DNA of 64,000 nucleotides from Andreprevotia chitinilytica DSM 18519 (GCF_000711875.1 NZ_JONM01000016.1:33348-97347), one strand, 5' to 3'; positions 18,162 to 30,881 are shown, numbered from the stretch's first letter. The notes: generated by a model from the sequence alone, not told the origin. Translations and numbers: made by a program.

Positions 18162-19346
18162 ATGCTTAACACTAATCTTTCCCCTTGGCCAAGCTATACA
18201 GAGGAAGAAGTTTCCGCAGTTGCAGCGGTGTTGCGTTCAAATAAGGTCAATTACTGGACCGGGAATGTATGCCGCGAGTTTGAGCGCGAATTTGCCGAAT
18301 ATCTTGGTTGCAAGCATGCAATTGCATTAGCCAATGGCACACTGGCGCTTGATCTTGCGTTAAAGGCGCTCGGCATAGGTCCTGGCGACGAAGTGATTGT
18401 TACGTCACGTACCTTTCTGGCCTCTGCGAGTAGCATTGTTACTGTTGGCGCGACCCCGGTATTTGCAGACGTTGACCTGGATTCACAAAACATTACCGCC
18501 GAAACGGTTCAAAAGGTGATTTCGTCACGAACCAAGGCGGTGATGTGTGTGCACTTGGCCGGACGGCCCTGCGAAATGGATCCGATCATGGCGCTGGCAC
18601 TAGAGCATGGTCTCTACGTGATTGAAGATTGTGCGCAAGCGCACGGCGCCCGTTATAAAGGCCGGCATGTTGGGACTATCGGCCACATTGGTGCGTGGTC
18701 CTTTTGCCAAGACAAAATCATGACTACCGGCGGTGAGGGCGGCATGGTTACAACCAATGACGATGCACTATGGAACAAAATGTGGTCATACAAGGATCAC
18801 GGCAAGTCATGGGATGCAGTCTATATCTGCCAGCATCCGCCGGGTTTTCGTTGGGTCCATGAGTCGTTTGGCACCAACTGGCGGATGCTGGAGATGCAAG
18901 GAGCGCTGGGCAGGATTCAGTTGAAGCGGCTGGATGACTGGAAAGCGCGCCGTCAGTATTTGGCTGCGAAAATCGACACCGTTGCTGCTAGTTACCCGCT
19001 GATTCGCAAAGTTATGGTGCCGGATTACATCGATCACGCTTGCTACAAGCACTACCTGTTTGTCAAATTAGACAAACTGAAGGGGGGGTGGAGTCGCGAC
19101 CGTATAATTGATGAGCTGGCCGAGCTCGGCACGCCCTGCTATCAGGGTTCGTGTTCTGAGGTCTATCTCGAGAAAGCGTTCGACGGTACGCCTTGGCGCC
19201 CTGGGGAACGCTTGCCAGTCGCTAAGGCGCTCGGCGAAACCAGCCTGATGTTCTTGGTTCACCCTACACTGCGAGATGACGAGATTGAAAAAGTTTGTCG
19301 GGCTCTCGACACCGTGTTGCAGCGGGCCAGTCCAGAGGTAGTGTAA
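18162..19346 (+). CDS. pglE: DegT/DnrJ/EryC1 aminotransferase, PglE-like
   Basis: A 394-aa PLP aminotransferase. The cofactor lysine is K185 (FCQDKIMTTGGEGG) and IEDCAQAHGA is the conserved contact loop. Placed between PglD- and PglF-like genes it most likely aminates C4 of UDP-4-keto-6-deoxy-GlcNAc, the middle step to UDP-N,N'-diacetylbacillosamine (D-QuiNAc4NAc). A G7 run sits at 19082-19088. The stop overlaps the next ATG by one base. Confidence 0.86.
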   Translation: MLNTNLSPWPSYTEEEVSAVAAVLRSNKVNYWTGNVCREFEREFAEYLGCKHAIALANGTLALDLALKALGIGPGDEVIVTSRTFLASASSIVTVGATPVFADVDLDSQNITAETVQKVISSRTKAVMCVHLAGRPCEMDPIMALALEHGLYVIEDCAQAHGARYKGRHVGTIGHIGAWSFCQDKIMTTGGEGGMVTTNDDALWNKMWSYKDHGKSWDAVYICQHPPGFRWVHESFGTNWRMLEMQGALGRIQLKRLDDWKARRQYLAAKIDTVAASYPLIRKVMVPDYIDHACYKHYLFVKLDKLKGGWSRDRIIDELAELGTPCYQGSCSEVYLEKAFDGTPWRPGERLPVAKALGETSLMFLVHPTLRDDEIEKVCRALDTVLQRASPEVV

Positions 19347-21265
19347 TGATCAAACAGCTGGCTAACTTGCCTAGGCGTACCAAAAGCCTGCTTATCCTAA
19401 CGGTGGATTTCTTTCTTCTGCCGTTGGCATTGTGGATATCTATCGCCCTGCGTCTGGATAACTGGCGTTTCCAGTCCGTGCACGCTTGGTGGGTCTATTT
19501 TTTGCCTTCACTGATTGCCATTCCGATTTTTGTCAGGATGGGGTTGTACCGGTCCGTGATCCGTTGTTTGGAAGATCGCGGTCTTGCGACGATTGTAATC
19601 GCGGTAACTATTGCCGTTGGATTGTTTGCCGGGCTGGTGTCGCTGCTGAGCCTTCCTGTTGTGCCGCGTGGTGCCCTTTTGATCTTCTGGATTCTGGCGA
19701 TTGTTTGTATCAGCGCTAGCCGTTTCGTAGTCAGAGCTGTGCTAAGAGGCTTGTTGCAGCCGGGTGGTCGTGCGCGATGCAAAGTATTGATCTATGGCGC
19801 GGGCAGCGCAGGGCGTCAACTGGTTGTTGCTTTACGTACGGGCCAAGAGTATGTACCAGTGGCATTTGTTGACGATGATCCCCGACAGCAGGGTTTGCTT
19901 GTTGCAGGTGTGAAGGTATTTGCTCCAATGGAATTGTCATCGCTCGTGCGTGCACTTAACGTACGCCAAGTGTTATTGGCGATTCCGTCGGCAAGTCGTA
20001 ACCGACGTGTAGAGATCATTAATCAACTGGAACCCTTGCATGTAGAAGTTCGCGAGGTCCCTGGTATCACCGATCTTGTCGAGGGCGAGGTCAGATTGGC
20101 GGATGTGCGTGAGGTAGGGGTCGACGAATTACTCGGGCGTGAGATTGTACCGCCGAATATCAGATTGTTATCTGCCAATATTATTGGGAAATGTGTAATG
20201 GTGACTGGCGCCGGTGGGTCAATTGGCTCAGAGCTGTGCCGCCAGATTTTTCGTAATCAGCCGGTACGATTGGTATTGTACGAGCACTCTGAATTTGCCC
20301 TTTATAGTATTGAGCACGAGCTGCGCCAGTTTGCTTCAGCGAAGCGGCTTTCTATCGACATTATTCCGGTATTGGGCTCAGTCCAGAATGGTGCGCGGCT
20401 CTTTGGGATCATGGTTCGCTACGGTGTGCAGACGGTGTATCACGCCGCCGCTTACAAGCATGTGCCAATTGTAGAATTCAACATGACCGAAGGGCTGCTT
20501 AACAATGTGTTTGGCACGCGAGCGACTGCGGATGCAGCAATTCGCGCAAAGGTTGATACCTTTGTACTCATCTCGACGGATAAGGCGGTGCGCCCGACTA
20601 ACGTGATGGGAGCTAGCAAGCGCATGGCTGAATTGGTGCTTCAGGCCTATGCCCAAGATCCGGCGGTAAAAACTGTTTTTAGTATGGTTCGTTTTGGCAA
20701 TGTGCTTGGGTCGAGTGGTTCGGTCGTGCCATTATTTCGTAAACAGATCTCGGCCGGGGGCCCTGTGACGGTGACTCATCCAGATATCATTCGCTATTTT
20801 ATGACGATTCCCGAGGCTGCGCAGCTGGTAATTCAAGCTGGTGCCATGGGCAATAAAGGCGAAGTGTTTGTTCTTGATATGGGCCAACCAGTGAAGATTG
20901 TTGACTTGGCTCGCCGCATGATTCACCTCAGCGGATTTAGCGTCAAGGACGAAATCAATCCAGACGGAGATATTGCAATTCAGTTCAGCGGGTTGCGTCC
21001 GGGCGAAAAGTTATATGAAGAGCTGTTGATCGGTGACGATGTTAGTGGTACTGATCATCCTCGCATAATGAAAGCCAATGAGCGCTGCATTTCAAAAGAG
21101 GAGTTGGACATAGAAGTTGTTCGTTTGGCGCAAGCCTGCGCACTTAATGAGTTTGGCGAGATACATGAGATATTGTCCAAATGCGTGGCAGGATTTTGCC
21201 CGGATGAGAACATCCGAGATCACTTACATGAAGTGTTGCAGCATGGGACGATTTTGTTGCACTAA
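19346..21265 (+). CDS. pglF: UDP-GlcNAc 4,6-dehydratase, PglF/WbpM-like
   Basis: A 639-aa membrane-bound dehydratase: four N-terminal transmembrane helices (within residues 12-135), a CoA-binding-like Rossmann fold (YGAGSAGRQLV) and a catalytic SDR domain starting at VTGAGGSIGSELCRQI. The active-site region ISTDKAVRPTNVMGASKRMAEL is typical of the WbpM/PglF/CapD class that lacks the usual YxxxK Tyr. It converts UDP-GlcNAc to the 4-keto-6-deoxy sugar used by PglE and PglD. I use the ATG at 19346, overlapping the upstream stop, not the longer frame from 19295. It is the last gene of the locus, 9 bp from the convergent rng stop. Confidence 0.9.
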   Translation: MIKQLANLPRRTKSLLILTVDFFLLPLALWISIALRLDNWRFQSVHAWWVYFLPSLIAIPIFVRMGLYRSVIRCLEDRGLATIVIAVTIAVGLFAGLVSLLSLPVVPRGALLIFWILAIVCISASRFVVRAVLRGLLQPGGRARCKVLIYGAGSAGRQLVVALRTGQEYVPVAFVDDDPRQQGLLVAGVKVFAPMELSSLVRALNVRQVLLAIPSASRNRRVEIINQLEPLHVEVREVPGITDLVEGEVRLADVREVGVDELLGREIVPPNIRLLSANIIGKCVMVTGAGGSIGSELCRQIFRNQPVRLVLYEHSEFALYSIEHELRQFASAKRLSIDIIPVLGSVQNGARLFGIMVRYGVQTVYHAAAYKHVPIVEFNMTEGLLNNVFGTRATADAAIRAKVDTFVLISTDKAVRPTNVMGASKRMAELVLQAYAQDPAVKTVFSMVRFGNVLGSSGSVVPLFRKQISAGGPVTVTHPDIIRYFMTIPEAAQLVIQAGAMGNKGEVFVLDMGQPVKIVDLARRMIHLSGFSVKDEINPDGDIAIQFSGLRPGEKLYEELLIGDDVSGTDHPRIMKANERCISKEELDIEVVRLAQACALNEFGEIHEILSKCVAGFCPDENIRDHLHEVLQHGTILLH

Positions 21266-21274
21266 TTGCCCTGG

Positions 21275-22726
21275 TTATACTAAAACCACATCAAACCGCT
21301 CCTGCGTATAAGCCGTCTCCACCTGTAAATAAATCGGTTTCCCAATAAAATCTGCCAGTTGCGCCAGGCTGGCGGATTCTTCATCCAGAAACAAATCAAT
21401 TACATTCTGCGATGCCAATATCCGGTATTCACGTGCATTGAATTGGCGTGCTTCACGCAAGATTTCTCGCAGGATTTCAAAACACACTGTTTCCGCCGTC
21501 TTGATTTCGCCGCGTCCTTGGCAAGTCGGACAAGGCTCGCACAGTACGTGGGCGAGCGATTCACGGGTGCGTTTGCGGGTGATTTCGACCAGGCCGAGGC
21601 TGGTGAAGTTGCTGATGGTGACCTTGGTGCGGTCTCTCGCCAGCGCTTTCTTTAGCTCATCGAGCACCGCCGTTTTGTGCTCTTCGTTATCCATGTCGAT
21701 GAAGTCGACGATGATGATGCCGCCCAGGTTACGTAGCCGCAGCTGGCGGGCGATGACTTGGGTGGCTTCCAGATTGGTCTTGAAGATAGTGTCGTCAAAG
21801 GAGCGGGTGCCGACGAAGCCACCGGTATTAACGTCGATCGTCGTCATCGCTTCGGTTTGATCGATGATCAGATAGCCACCGAACTTCAGGTTCACGCGAC
21901 GGGAGAGGGCGCGTTCAATTTCGGCCTCGACGCCATATAGCTCGAACAGCGGCCGCTCGCCAGCATAGTGCTGCACGCGTGGGAGCACGTCCGAGACGAA
22001 GGCTTGGGCGAACTCGGTCATCTTGGCGAAGTTTTCGCGCGAATCGACCAGCACCGCGTCGGTGTCCTCGCCGACCATGTCGCGTAGCACACGTAGCTGC
22101 AGCGACAGATCCTGGAACAGCAGCGAGGTAGCCGGCATCGTCTGCGACTTGTGCTTGATGTCGCCCCATATACGGTTCAGGTAATCGATATCGGCGCGCA
22201 GTTCGTCGTCGGTAGCGTGTTCGGCCGAGGTGCGAATGATATAACCCTGATGCTCCCCGGTCAGTAGCCGCGCCATCCGGTCGCGTAGCTGTTCACGTTC
22301 GCCGCCGTCCTCGATGCGTTGTGAGATGCCGATGTGATGTTCTTGTGGCAGAAACACCAGAAAGCGGCCGGCGATGCTGACTTGGGTCGAGAGGCGCGCG
22401 CCCTTGGTGCCAATCGGGTCCTTGATCACCTGCACCAGTACCGGCTGCCCTTCGTGCACCAGCTTTTCGATGCGTAGCGTGTCGTTCGGGTGTTGGCGCT
22501 GTTCGATGACATCGGCAATGTGCAGGAATGCGGCGCGCTCCAGGCCGATTTCGATGAAGGCGCTTTGCATGCCGGGTAGTACACGCTTCACCACACCCAG
22601 ATAGATATTGCCCACTAATCCACGTTGAGCGCTGCGTTCGATGTGGATGTCTTGGACAACGCCATCATCAATGGCAGCGACACGGGTTTCTTCGGGGGTG
22701 ATGTTGACGAGGATTTGTTCTTTCAT
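21275..22726 (-). CDS. rng: Ribonuclease G
   Basis: A 483-aa RNase E/G family endoribonuclease that matures the 5' end of 16S rRNA and degrades some mRNAs. It opens with MKEQILVNITPEETRVA, typical of RNase G, followed by an S1 RNA-binding domain (residues about 38-125), the GGIIIVDFIDM catalytic Asp segment, and the CEPCPTCQGRG zinc-link motif. It lacks the long C-terminal degradosome scaffold of RNase E. I chose ATG 22726 by homology to the family start; a TTG six codons earlier is the longest in-frame alternative. No obvious Shine-Dalgarno is visible. Confidence 0.95.
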   Translation of the reverse strand: MKEQILVNITPEETRVAAIDDGVVQDIHIERSAQRGLVGNIYLGVVKRVLPGMQSAFIEIGLERAAFLHIADVIEQRQHPNDTLRIEKLVHEGQPVLVQVIKDPIGTKGARLSTQVSIAGRFLVFLPQEHHIGISQRIEDGGEREQLRDRMARLLTGEHQGYIIRTSAEHATDDELRADIDYLNRIWGDIKHKSQTMPATSLLFQDLSLQLRVLRDMVGEDTDAVLVDSRENFAKMTEFAQAFVSDVLPRVQHYAGERPLFELYGVEAEIERALSRRVNLKFGGYLIIDQTEAMTTIDVNTGGFVGTRSFDDTIFKTNLEATQVIARQLRLRNLGGIIIVDFIDMDNEEHKTAVLDELKKALARDRTKVTISNFTSLGLVEITRKRTRESLAHVLCEPCPTCQGRGEIKTAETVCFEILREILREARQFNAREYRILASQNVIDLFLDEESASLAQLADFIGKPIYLQVETAYTQERFDVVLV

Positions 22727-22962
22727 GCGGATGAGGAGAGCCAATGCAATGGATTTGCGCGACTGAGGGATGCCAACTGCTTACGGTCGCGTTGATCGCC
22801 TCAGGGTAGCAGAAGCGTGGCGTCCTGGTAACACCAAGGCGCGTCGAATCGGGAAACGCCAGCATCCTGAGGTTTCACCTGCTAGATTGCAGCTCATTGA
22901 AGACGAGCTGAATAAGGGCTGACTCAGGTCGCCGGCTATTCGGCCACACAACAAAGACCGCC

Positions 22963-25044
22963 ATGAAGCCCTCTCTGAAGCGGATTGCCCGCCTGCTCTG
23001 CCCGATGTTCTTGACTGCCGCCGGTTTGCTTCACGCTGAACCGTCCTTGATCGGCCAATCCGGATTGATTCATATGCCGGATGCACGCATTGGCCAGCAG
23101 GATGATTTGCAGGTGGGCTACGGTTATGTTGACCCTTACTTCACCTTCTGGACCAGCGTGGCGTTTCTGCCTCGCTGGGAGCTATCGGCTCGATACACAC
23201 GGGTGAGTGGTGTATCTGCGTTGAGCACAAGCTATGGCAGCGAAAAGGACAAGGCGTTCGATAGCAAGCTATTGCTGCTAACAGAAGGGTCATACTGGCC
23301 AGCCCTTGCGATTGGATATCAGGATTTTCTCGGTAATCAATTGTTTGAAGCCAAATATCTCGTCGCTAGCAAAAAACTTGGACCGGTTGATCTGACTCTG
23401 GGGGCGGGATCGGGGCGGATCAAGGGTGCGTTCGGCGGAGCGCGTTACCGGATTAACGATCAGTGGGCGTTGGTTGGTGAATACAATGCGATCGATACAA
23501 GCCGTACGAACATTGATCAGACATCAGATGCTCACTTGCATCGCAAAGGCCCTGCTGCCGGGGTCGAATACCGCTGGGGCTGGCTCGGTGCTCAAGCGAG
23601 TTATAGCCGCGATGCCAAATGGGGCCTGAATGCATTCGTCGATGTGCCGCTGAATGCCAGGGAATTCATCCCGAAGATCGATGAGCCAGCTCCTTATATC
23701 GATGCCACTCCACGCCCGACCGCAAAGGAATGGCAAACCGATCCGCAGTACCTTGGCCATCTACGCGATGAGCTGGTGCGGGAAAACTTCCGCAATATCG
23801 CCATCGAGTATCGCGGCGACACGCTCAAATTGGCGCTGACCAACTCACGTATTTCCGACATGAACCGTGCCGTCGGCCGCGCTGCGCGCGTAGCGACGGC
23901 GCTGGCCCCGATTGAGATGCGGCGTATTGAGATCACTTACGGCGTTAACGACACCCCGGTCGTCACCTATGCGTTTGGCGATAGCGACAAGCTGGTCGAT
24001 TATTTTGGCGGCGTGGTCGGCAAGGATGAATTGGCGCCGACGGTGGAGCGGCATTGGTCCGATCCGAAGCAACAGCCGGCTCCGCCTGAATATGCTTTTT
24101 GGTCCGCGCTGGCTGATGCCGGCCGGATGCAATTGCAGGTGGGTGAGGAAGGGGACGTGGTGCGGTTGAAGGCCGAAGATGCCCAAGCGAGCCGCATCCG
24201 TGTTGCGCCATACACGCGCTTCTTTTTCAATGATCCGAGCGGTGCGCTCAAATACGAGCTGGGCCTGGTCGCCACGTATTACCAGAAGCTGGCGCAGCAA
24301 ACCTGGTTGCACGCCGGTGTGGCCGCTTCGTTGCTGGAAAATGTCAGCGACGTCACTCAGCCTTCGAATAGTCAGTTGCCGCACGTACGTAGCGATATTG
24401 CCAATTACATGCGTGCCAGACGTTATCGGGTCGATGACGTCACAGTATCGCGCCTGTTCAATCTCGCGCCGGGTTGGTATGCCCGCGCCAGCGGCGGCTT
24501 GTACGAGCAGATGTACGGCGGAGCAGGTGGTCAGGTGCTCTATTACTTGCCGAATTGGCCGGTGGCATTTGACGTCAACGTTGATTGGGTCAAGCAGCGC
24601 GACCCGCAACGGCCGCTAGGCTTTCGCGACTACCAGACGCTGACTGGCTTCTTTAATACGCATGTTGAATTGCCGTTGGGATTGTCCGCGACGGCTCGCA
24701 TCGGCCGCTTCCTTGCCAAGGACACCGGTGTGCGGCTGGAGTTGCAGCGGCGCTTCAATAGCGGCGTGACAATCGGTGGTTGGTACACGCGCACCAATGG
24801 TCACGACGTGACCTCACCTGGGAGCCCGGATAGCCCGTATTACGATAAAGGTTTTTTCGTGTCCATCCCGCTCGACATCATGCTTACCAAGGACACCAAG
24901 GCCGGTGGCACGATTGCACTGTCACCATGGACGCGTGATGTTGGTCAGATGGTCTATTACCCATCTGACTTGTACAACCTGCTGCACAAGAGCGCAGTGG
25001 TCGATTACAACGAGCCGAACTGGTTCGATGCGCTCAACAAATAA
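22963..25044 (+). CDS. yjbH: YjbH-family outer-membrane exopolysaccharide protein
   Basis: A 693-aa exported protein with a signal peptide (MKPSLKRIARL... cut near LLHAEP, residues 1-25) and the GQSGLIHMPDARI opening that marks the YjbH family. The rest is rich in alternating hydrophobic/aromatic strands, as expected of an outer-membrane beta-barrel. In E. coli YjbEFGH affects an exopolysaccharide of unknown structure; here only yjbH is present, without yjbE/F/G, so its partner polymer is unclear. It is transcribed divergently from rng across a 236-bp intergenic region. Confidence 0.82.
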   Translation: MKPSLKRIARLLCPMFLTAAGLLHAEPSLIGQSGLIHMPDARIGQQDDLQVGYGYVDPYFTFWTSVAFLPRWELSARYTRVSGVSALSTSYGSEKDKAFDSKLLLLTEGSYWPALAIGYQDFLGNQLFEAKYLVASKKLGPVDLTLGAGSGRIKGAFGGARYRINDQWALVGEYNAIDTSRTNIDQTSDAHLHRKGPAAGVEYRWGWLGAQASYSRDAKWGLNAFVDVPLNAREFIPKIDEPAPYIDATPRPTAKEWQTDPQYLGHLRDELVRENFRNIAIEYRGDTLKLALTNSRISDMNRAVGRAARVATALAPIEMRRIEITYGVNDTPVVTYAFGDSDKLVDYFGGVVGKDELAPTVERHWSDPKQQPAPPEYAFWSALADAGRMQLQVGEEGDVVRLKAEDAQASRIRVAPYTRFFFNDPSGALKYELGLVATYYQKLAQQTWLHAGVAASLLENVSDVTQPSNSQLPHVRSDIANYMRARRYRVDDVTVSRLFNLAPGWYARASGGLYEQMYGGAGGQVLYYLPNWPVAFDVNVDWVKQRDPQRPLGFRDYQTLTGFFNTHVELPLGLSATARIGRFLAKDTGVRLELQRRFNSGVTIGGWYTRTNGHDVTSPGSPDSPYYDKGFFVSIPLDIMLTKDTKAGGTIALSPWTRDVGQMVYYPSDLYNLLHKSAVVDYNEPNWFDALNK

Positions 25045-25159
25045 GATGGTTTTCGGCGAGTGTTACTGTTGGTTGGGTGTGTGCATCGATACGTTTTCAT
25101 ACATGCGAATGTATTGCGACTTTGGCAAAATGGCCGTTTTGCATAAGTAGGTTGATGTC

Positions 25160-25690
25160 ATGTCCGAAGCCACCAAGGAACCGTGGTTGAACCAGCTGGC
25201 GCTGGTCACGGTGATTCTCGCTGTCTGTGCCACGCTGTCTACGTTCAAGGGCGGCGGCTATTCGACCAAGAGCTTGATCAACCAGCAGCTGGCATCTGAT
25301 CAGTGGGCGTATTACCAGGCCAAGAGCACCAAACAGAATCTGTATGAGTTGCAGATTGGTCAGCTGGAATTGCAACTGCAAACCTTGCCACCGAATAGCC
25401 CGGCACTAGCGGCCTATACCGCCAAGCTCGGCGAATACAAGGGCAAGGTTGCCCATTACGACGACGACCGCAAGAAAGCCGAGCAGACCGCCCGTGCGTT
25501 CGAAGCGGAGCGCGACGATGCGCAGAAACACGGCAAGCCGTTCGGGCTGGCGGTGATCTTTCTGCAGGTGGCGATCTTGATGTCGTCGATTGCGGCCTTG
25601 ATGAAGCGGCGGGCGATCTGGTTGGCTGCCTTGCCGCTGGGCGTGGTAGGCGTTGCGTATTTCTTTGATGGGTTCTGGTTGTTCTTTTAA
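25160..25690 (+). CDS. DUF4337-family membrane protein
   Basis: A 176-aa protein with one hydrophobic N-terminal segment (residues about 12-30), a polar middle that may form a coiled coil (residues 45-125) and two C-terminal membrane helices. The sequence ATLSTFKGGGYSTKSLINQQ, followed by a tract rich in Q and K, fits the DUF4337 family. Function is unknown. It stands alone between yjbH and the convergent holA. Confidence 0.7.
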   Translation: MSEATKEPWLNQLALVTVILAVCATLSTFKGGGYSTKSLINQQLASDQWAYYQAKSTKQNLYELQIGQLELQLQTLPPNSPALAAYTAKLGEYKGKVAHYDDDRKKAEQTARAFEAERDDAQKHGKPFGLAVIFLQVAILMSSIAALMKRRAIWLAALPLGVVGVAYFFDGFWLFF

Positions 25691-25706
25691 TTGACCCAGG
25701 GTGGGT

Positions 25707-26720
25707 TCAGCGCACGAGGGCCTTGCCCATCAACCCCAATCCCATCCCCCGCAACTCATCCCAAGCATCGCCTTGGCCAATCCCCTTCACCATGCGATCA
25801 ATCTCTGCTGCCTGGGCGAGCGCAGTGCGCAAGGTGCTGGCCTTGACGCGAGTCAACGCTCCTTCGATATAGCGTTGCTTGGAGCCCCAGATGCGGTTTT
25901 CTTTCATCAGCTGCGCCATCGGCGTGCCACGGGCGCGGCCTTGGCCGATGCGGTAGAGGGCGCGGGTTTCTTCGGTGAGGGCCCAGAGGACCAAGTGCGG
26001 CGCTTCGCCTTCCGCCTTGAGGCCATCAAGCATGCGCACGAAACGCGTTGGGTCGCCGGCCAGTAGCGTCTCGCCAAGTTGGAAGACATCGAAGCGGGCG
26101 ACGTTGGCGACTGCGGCCTGCACATCATCGAGCGTGATATCGCCTTGTGGATGCAACAGGCCGAGTTTCTGGATTTCCTGATGCGCGGCAAACAGGTTGC
26201 CTTCGACCCGGTCGGCCAGGAAGTCGAGCGCCTCGGTGGAGAGCCGTTGTTGCTGCTTGGCCAGTCGGCTCGCCATCCATTCCGGCAATTGGTGGCGCTC
26301 GATCGGTTTGGCTTCGATGACCTCGCCGGCACCGGAAAGCGCTTGGAACCACTTGCCGTTGAGTGCCGTGCGTTCAAGCTTGGGCAACAGCACCAAGGTC
26401 AGCGTATCGGGCGGGAGGTCGCTGCAGAAGGCTTCGATGTGCTTTGCGCCCTCCACACCGGGTTTGCCGGTCGGGATGCGCAACTCCAGCAGTTTCTTGT
26501 CGGCAAACAGCGAGAGCGAATTGCCGCTCATGATCAGCCGGCTCCATTGGAAGCCGGTTTCCACTGTCATTACTTCGCGCTCGGTGTAGCCTTTTGTGCG
26601 GGAGGTATCGCGAATGGCTTGCGCCGCCTCCTGGATCAAGAAGGCTTCGTCGCCATGCAGCGTGTAGAGCGGCGCAAGTTCGCCGTTTAGATGCCGGCCG
26701 AGCTGATCAATTCTGAGCAT
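25707..26720 (-). CDS. holA: DNA polymerase III subunit delta
   Basis: A 337-aa clamp-loader delta subunit (AAA+ fold without a functional Walker A). N-terminal LYTLHGDEAFLIQEAAQAIR and the central FLADRVEGNLFAAHQEIQKL segments are characteristic of HolA. With gamma/tau and delta-prime it opens the sliding clamp. It is the last gene of leuS-lptE-holA; its start shares a base with the lptE stop, as in many beta- and gammaproteobacteria. Confidence 0.95.
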   Translation of the reverse strand: MLRIDQLGRHLNGELAPLYTLHGDEAFLIQEAAQAIRDTSRTKGYTEREVMTVETGFQWSRLIMSGNSLSLFADKKLLELRIPTGKPGVEGAKHIEAFCSDLPPDTLTLVLLPKLERTALNGKWFQALSGAGEVIEAKPIERHQLPEWMASRLAKQQQRLSTEALDFLADRVEGNLFAAHQEIQKLGLLHPQGDITLDDVQAAVANVARFDVFQLGETLLAGDPTRFVRMLDGLKAEGEAPHLVLWALTEETRALYRIGQGRARGTPMAQLMKENRIWGSKQRYIEGALTRVKASTLRTALAQAAEIDRMVKGIGQGDAWDELRGMGLGLMGKALVR

Positions 26721-27217
26721 CAGGGCTGCTGCGCGTCAGGGTGGGTCGCAACAGCGGTGATGCGGCGCAGGATTTGTAGCGCAGCGTCACGTTGCATGTC
26801 CTTGATCAGCAACGCGGCTTCCGCGTCCTTGCCCAGCGGGTTGTTCTCGTCGTAGCTGTAATCACGGAACAGGCTGAGGTGCCCGTCATCGATCAAGGTA
26901 TCTTTGTCGCGGCGCACGCGGTAATTCACCGTGTAGATGATCCGATATTCGCTCACGCGGCCAGCGCCGTTGATGGTCAACACTTGCTGGCGATTCGTCT
27001 CCAGTACGACATCGATCTGCACTGCGGCTGGCGATGCGGCATCCAGCAGGGTGACTTGCGGCAGCACTCGCAGCAGCTCCTTGAGCTGTTGGGCTGTGCC
27101 GCCCGCGCCGGTCACATAGGCCGACGGGAAGGCAAACACTGGGTTTGGCCCTTGGCCGCGCAGGTGGAAGCCGCAAGCTGCGAGCAGCAAGGTGGCGAGA
27201 ATCAGCAGTCGGCGCAT
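26720..27217 (-). CDS. lptE: LPS-assembly lipoprotein LptE
   Basis: A 165-aa outer-membrane lipoprotein that plugs the LptD barrel during LPS insertion. The signal peptide (MRRLLILATLLLAACGF) ends in a lipobox with acylated Cys15. FHLRGQG right after the Cys is a family hallmark. I chose the ATG at 27217, preceded by GGAG, instead of a longer frame starting 27286 that would bury the signal peptide. It lies between leuS and holA. Confidence 0.93.
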   Translation of the reverse strand: MRRLLILATLLLAACGFHLRGQGPNPVFAFPSAYVTGAGGTAQQLKELLRVLPQVTLLDAASPAAVQIDVVLETNRQQVLTINGAGRVSEYRIIYTVNYRVRRDKDTLIDDGHLSLFRDYSYDENNPLGKDAEAALLIKDMQRDAALQILRRITAVATHPDAQQP

Positions 27218-27294
27218 GCCAGCTCCAGAAATGGGGGAGCGAGCCGCAGCTCGCTCCGATGGGTTGGGCAACAGTTTGCTAGGCAATAACGCGC

Positions 27295-29946
<2,652 letters not shown>

Positions 29947-29967
29947 TTATATCGTCCAGGAGGTTCC

Positions 29968-30864
29968 ATGCGTGTGCTGTTGTCTTTGATAGTCGGTCTT
30001 TCCTGCGCTTTTATCGTTGCCGAAAGGGCATTGGCTGCGCCTGCCACGGTTGAGGCAGTGCAATATCCGGCGTGGCTGGAGCGTGGCGGCGTGAAAAAAC
30101 CGCTGCAACCAGGCTTGCCACTGGCCGCCAATGACCGGATCACCACCGGCGCGGGCGCTCGGGTTTATCTGGTCTTACCGGAGGGGAGCCGGGTCAAGCT
30201 GGGTGAGGATGCCAGCTTTACGGTCGACAAGATCAATGAATCGGACGGCAAGACTGGCACGTTCCGCGCCGCACTCAATGTGCTCAAGGGCGCATTCCGC
30301 TTTACGACAGACGCACTCGCCAAGGCCAATCGCCGCGAGGTAGACATACGCGTGGCGACGGTCACGGCCGGGATTCGTGGCACTGATCTATGGGGCAAGG
30401 CGGCGGATGACACAGATCTGGTTTGCTTGCTGGAGGGCAAGATCGCAGTGGCGGCGGAGGGGCAGCCGCAACAGCAGATGGATCAGCCTTTGACCTTCTA
30501 CGTGGCTGCCAAAGGCCAGGCACCCGAGCCGATTGCGCCGGTCGACCCGGACAAGCTCAAGCAATGGTCGCAAGAAACGGAAGTACGGCCGGGGGCCGGC
30601 GAAGCGCGTAACGCCGGCAGTTGGCGTCTGGTGTTGGCGCGGCCGGCAACGCAGACCGATGCACTAGCGTGGTATGACCAGCTGCAGGCGGCGGGTTACC
30701 CGGCCAAGATGCGTACGGTCGGCAGCGGTAAAGCAAAGCGTTATCGCGTGCAGATCAGCGGGTTTGTGTCTCAGGCTGATGCGCGCGGTGTGGGCGATAG
30801 GCTGGCGGCACAGCTTAAAACACCGCTGACAGAGATCGAGGCGGCGGCACCTGAGCGGCAATAA
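29968..30864 (+). CDS. FecR-domain protein with C-terminal SPOR domain
   Basis: A 298-aa exported protein: signal peptide (residues 1-24, cut near ALA-AP), a FecR-type beta-domain (residues about 50-165; VTAGIRGTDLW is the hallmark stretch) and a C-terminal SPOR peptidoglycan-binding domain (about 212-290). It has no membrane helix after the signal, so it should be periplasmic. The ATG at 29968 has a good AGGAGG site; a much longer frame reading through leuS antisense is not real. FecR proteins usually sense periplasmic signals with a sigma factor, but none is adjacent; a structural or scaffolding role is equally possible. Confidence 0.82.
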   Translation: MRVLLSLIVGLSCAFIVAERALAAPATVEAVQYPAWLERGGVKKPLQPGLPLAANDRITTGAGARVYLVLPEGSRVKLGEDASFTVDKINESDGKTGTFRAALNVLKGAFRFTTDALAKANRREVDIRVATVTAGIRGTDLWGKAADDTDLVCLLEGKIAVAAEGQPQQQMDQPLTFYVAAKGQAPEPIAPVDPDKLKQWSQETEVRPGAGEARNAGSWRLVLARPATQTDALAWYDQLQAAGYPAKMRTVGSGKAKRYRVQISGFVSQADARGVGDRLAAQLKTPLTEIEAAAPERQ

Positions 30865-30881
30865 GCTTCGTCCGCTCGCTA

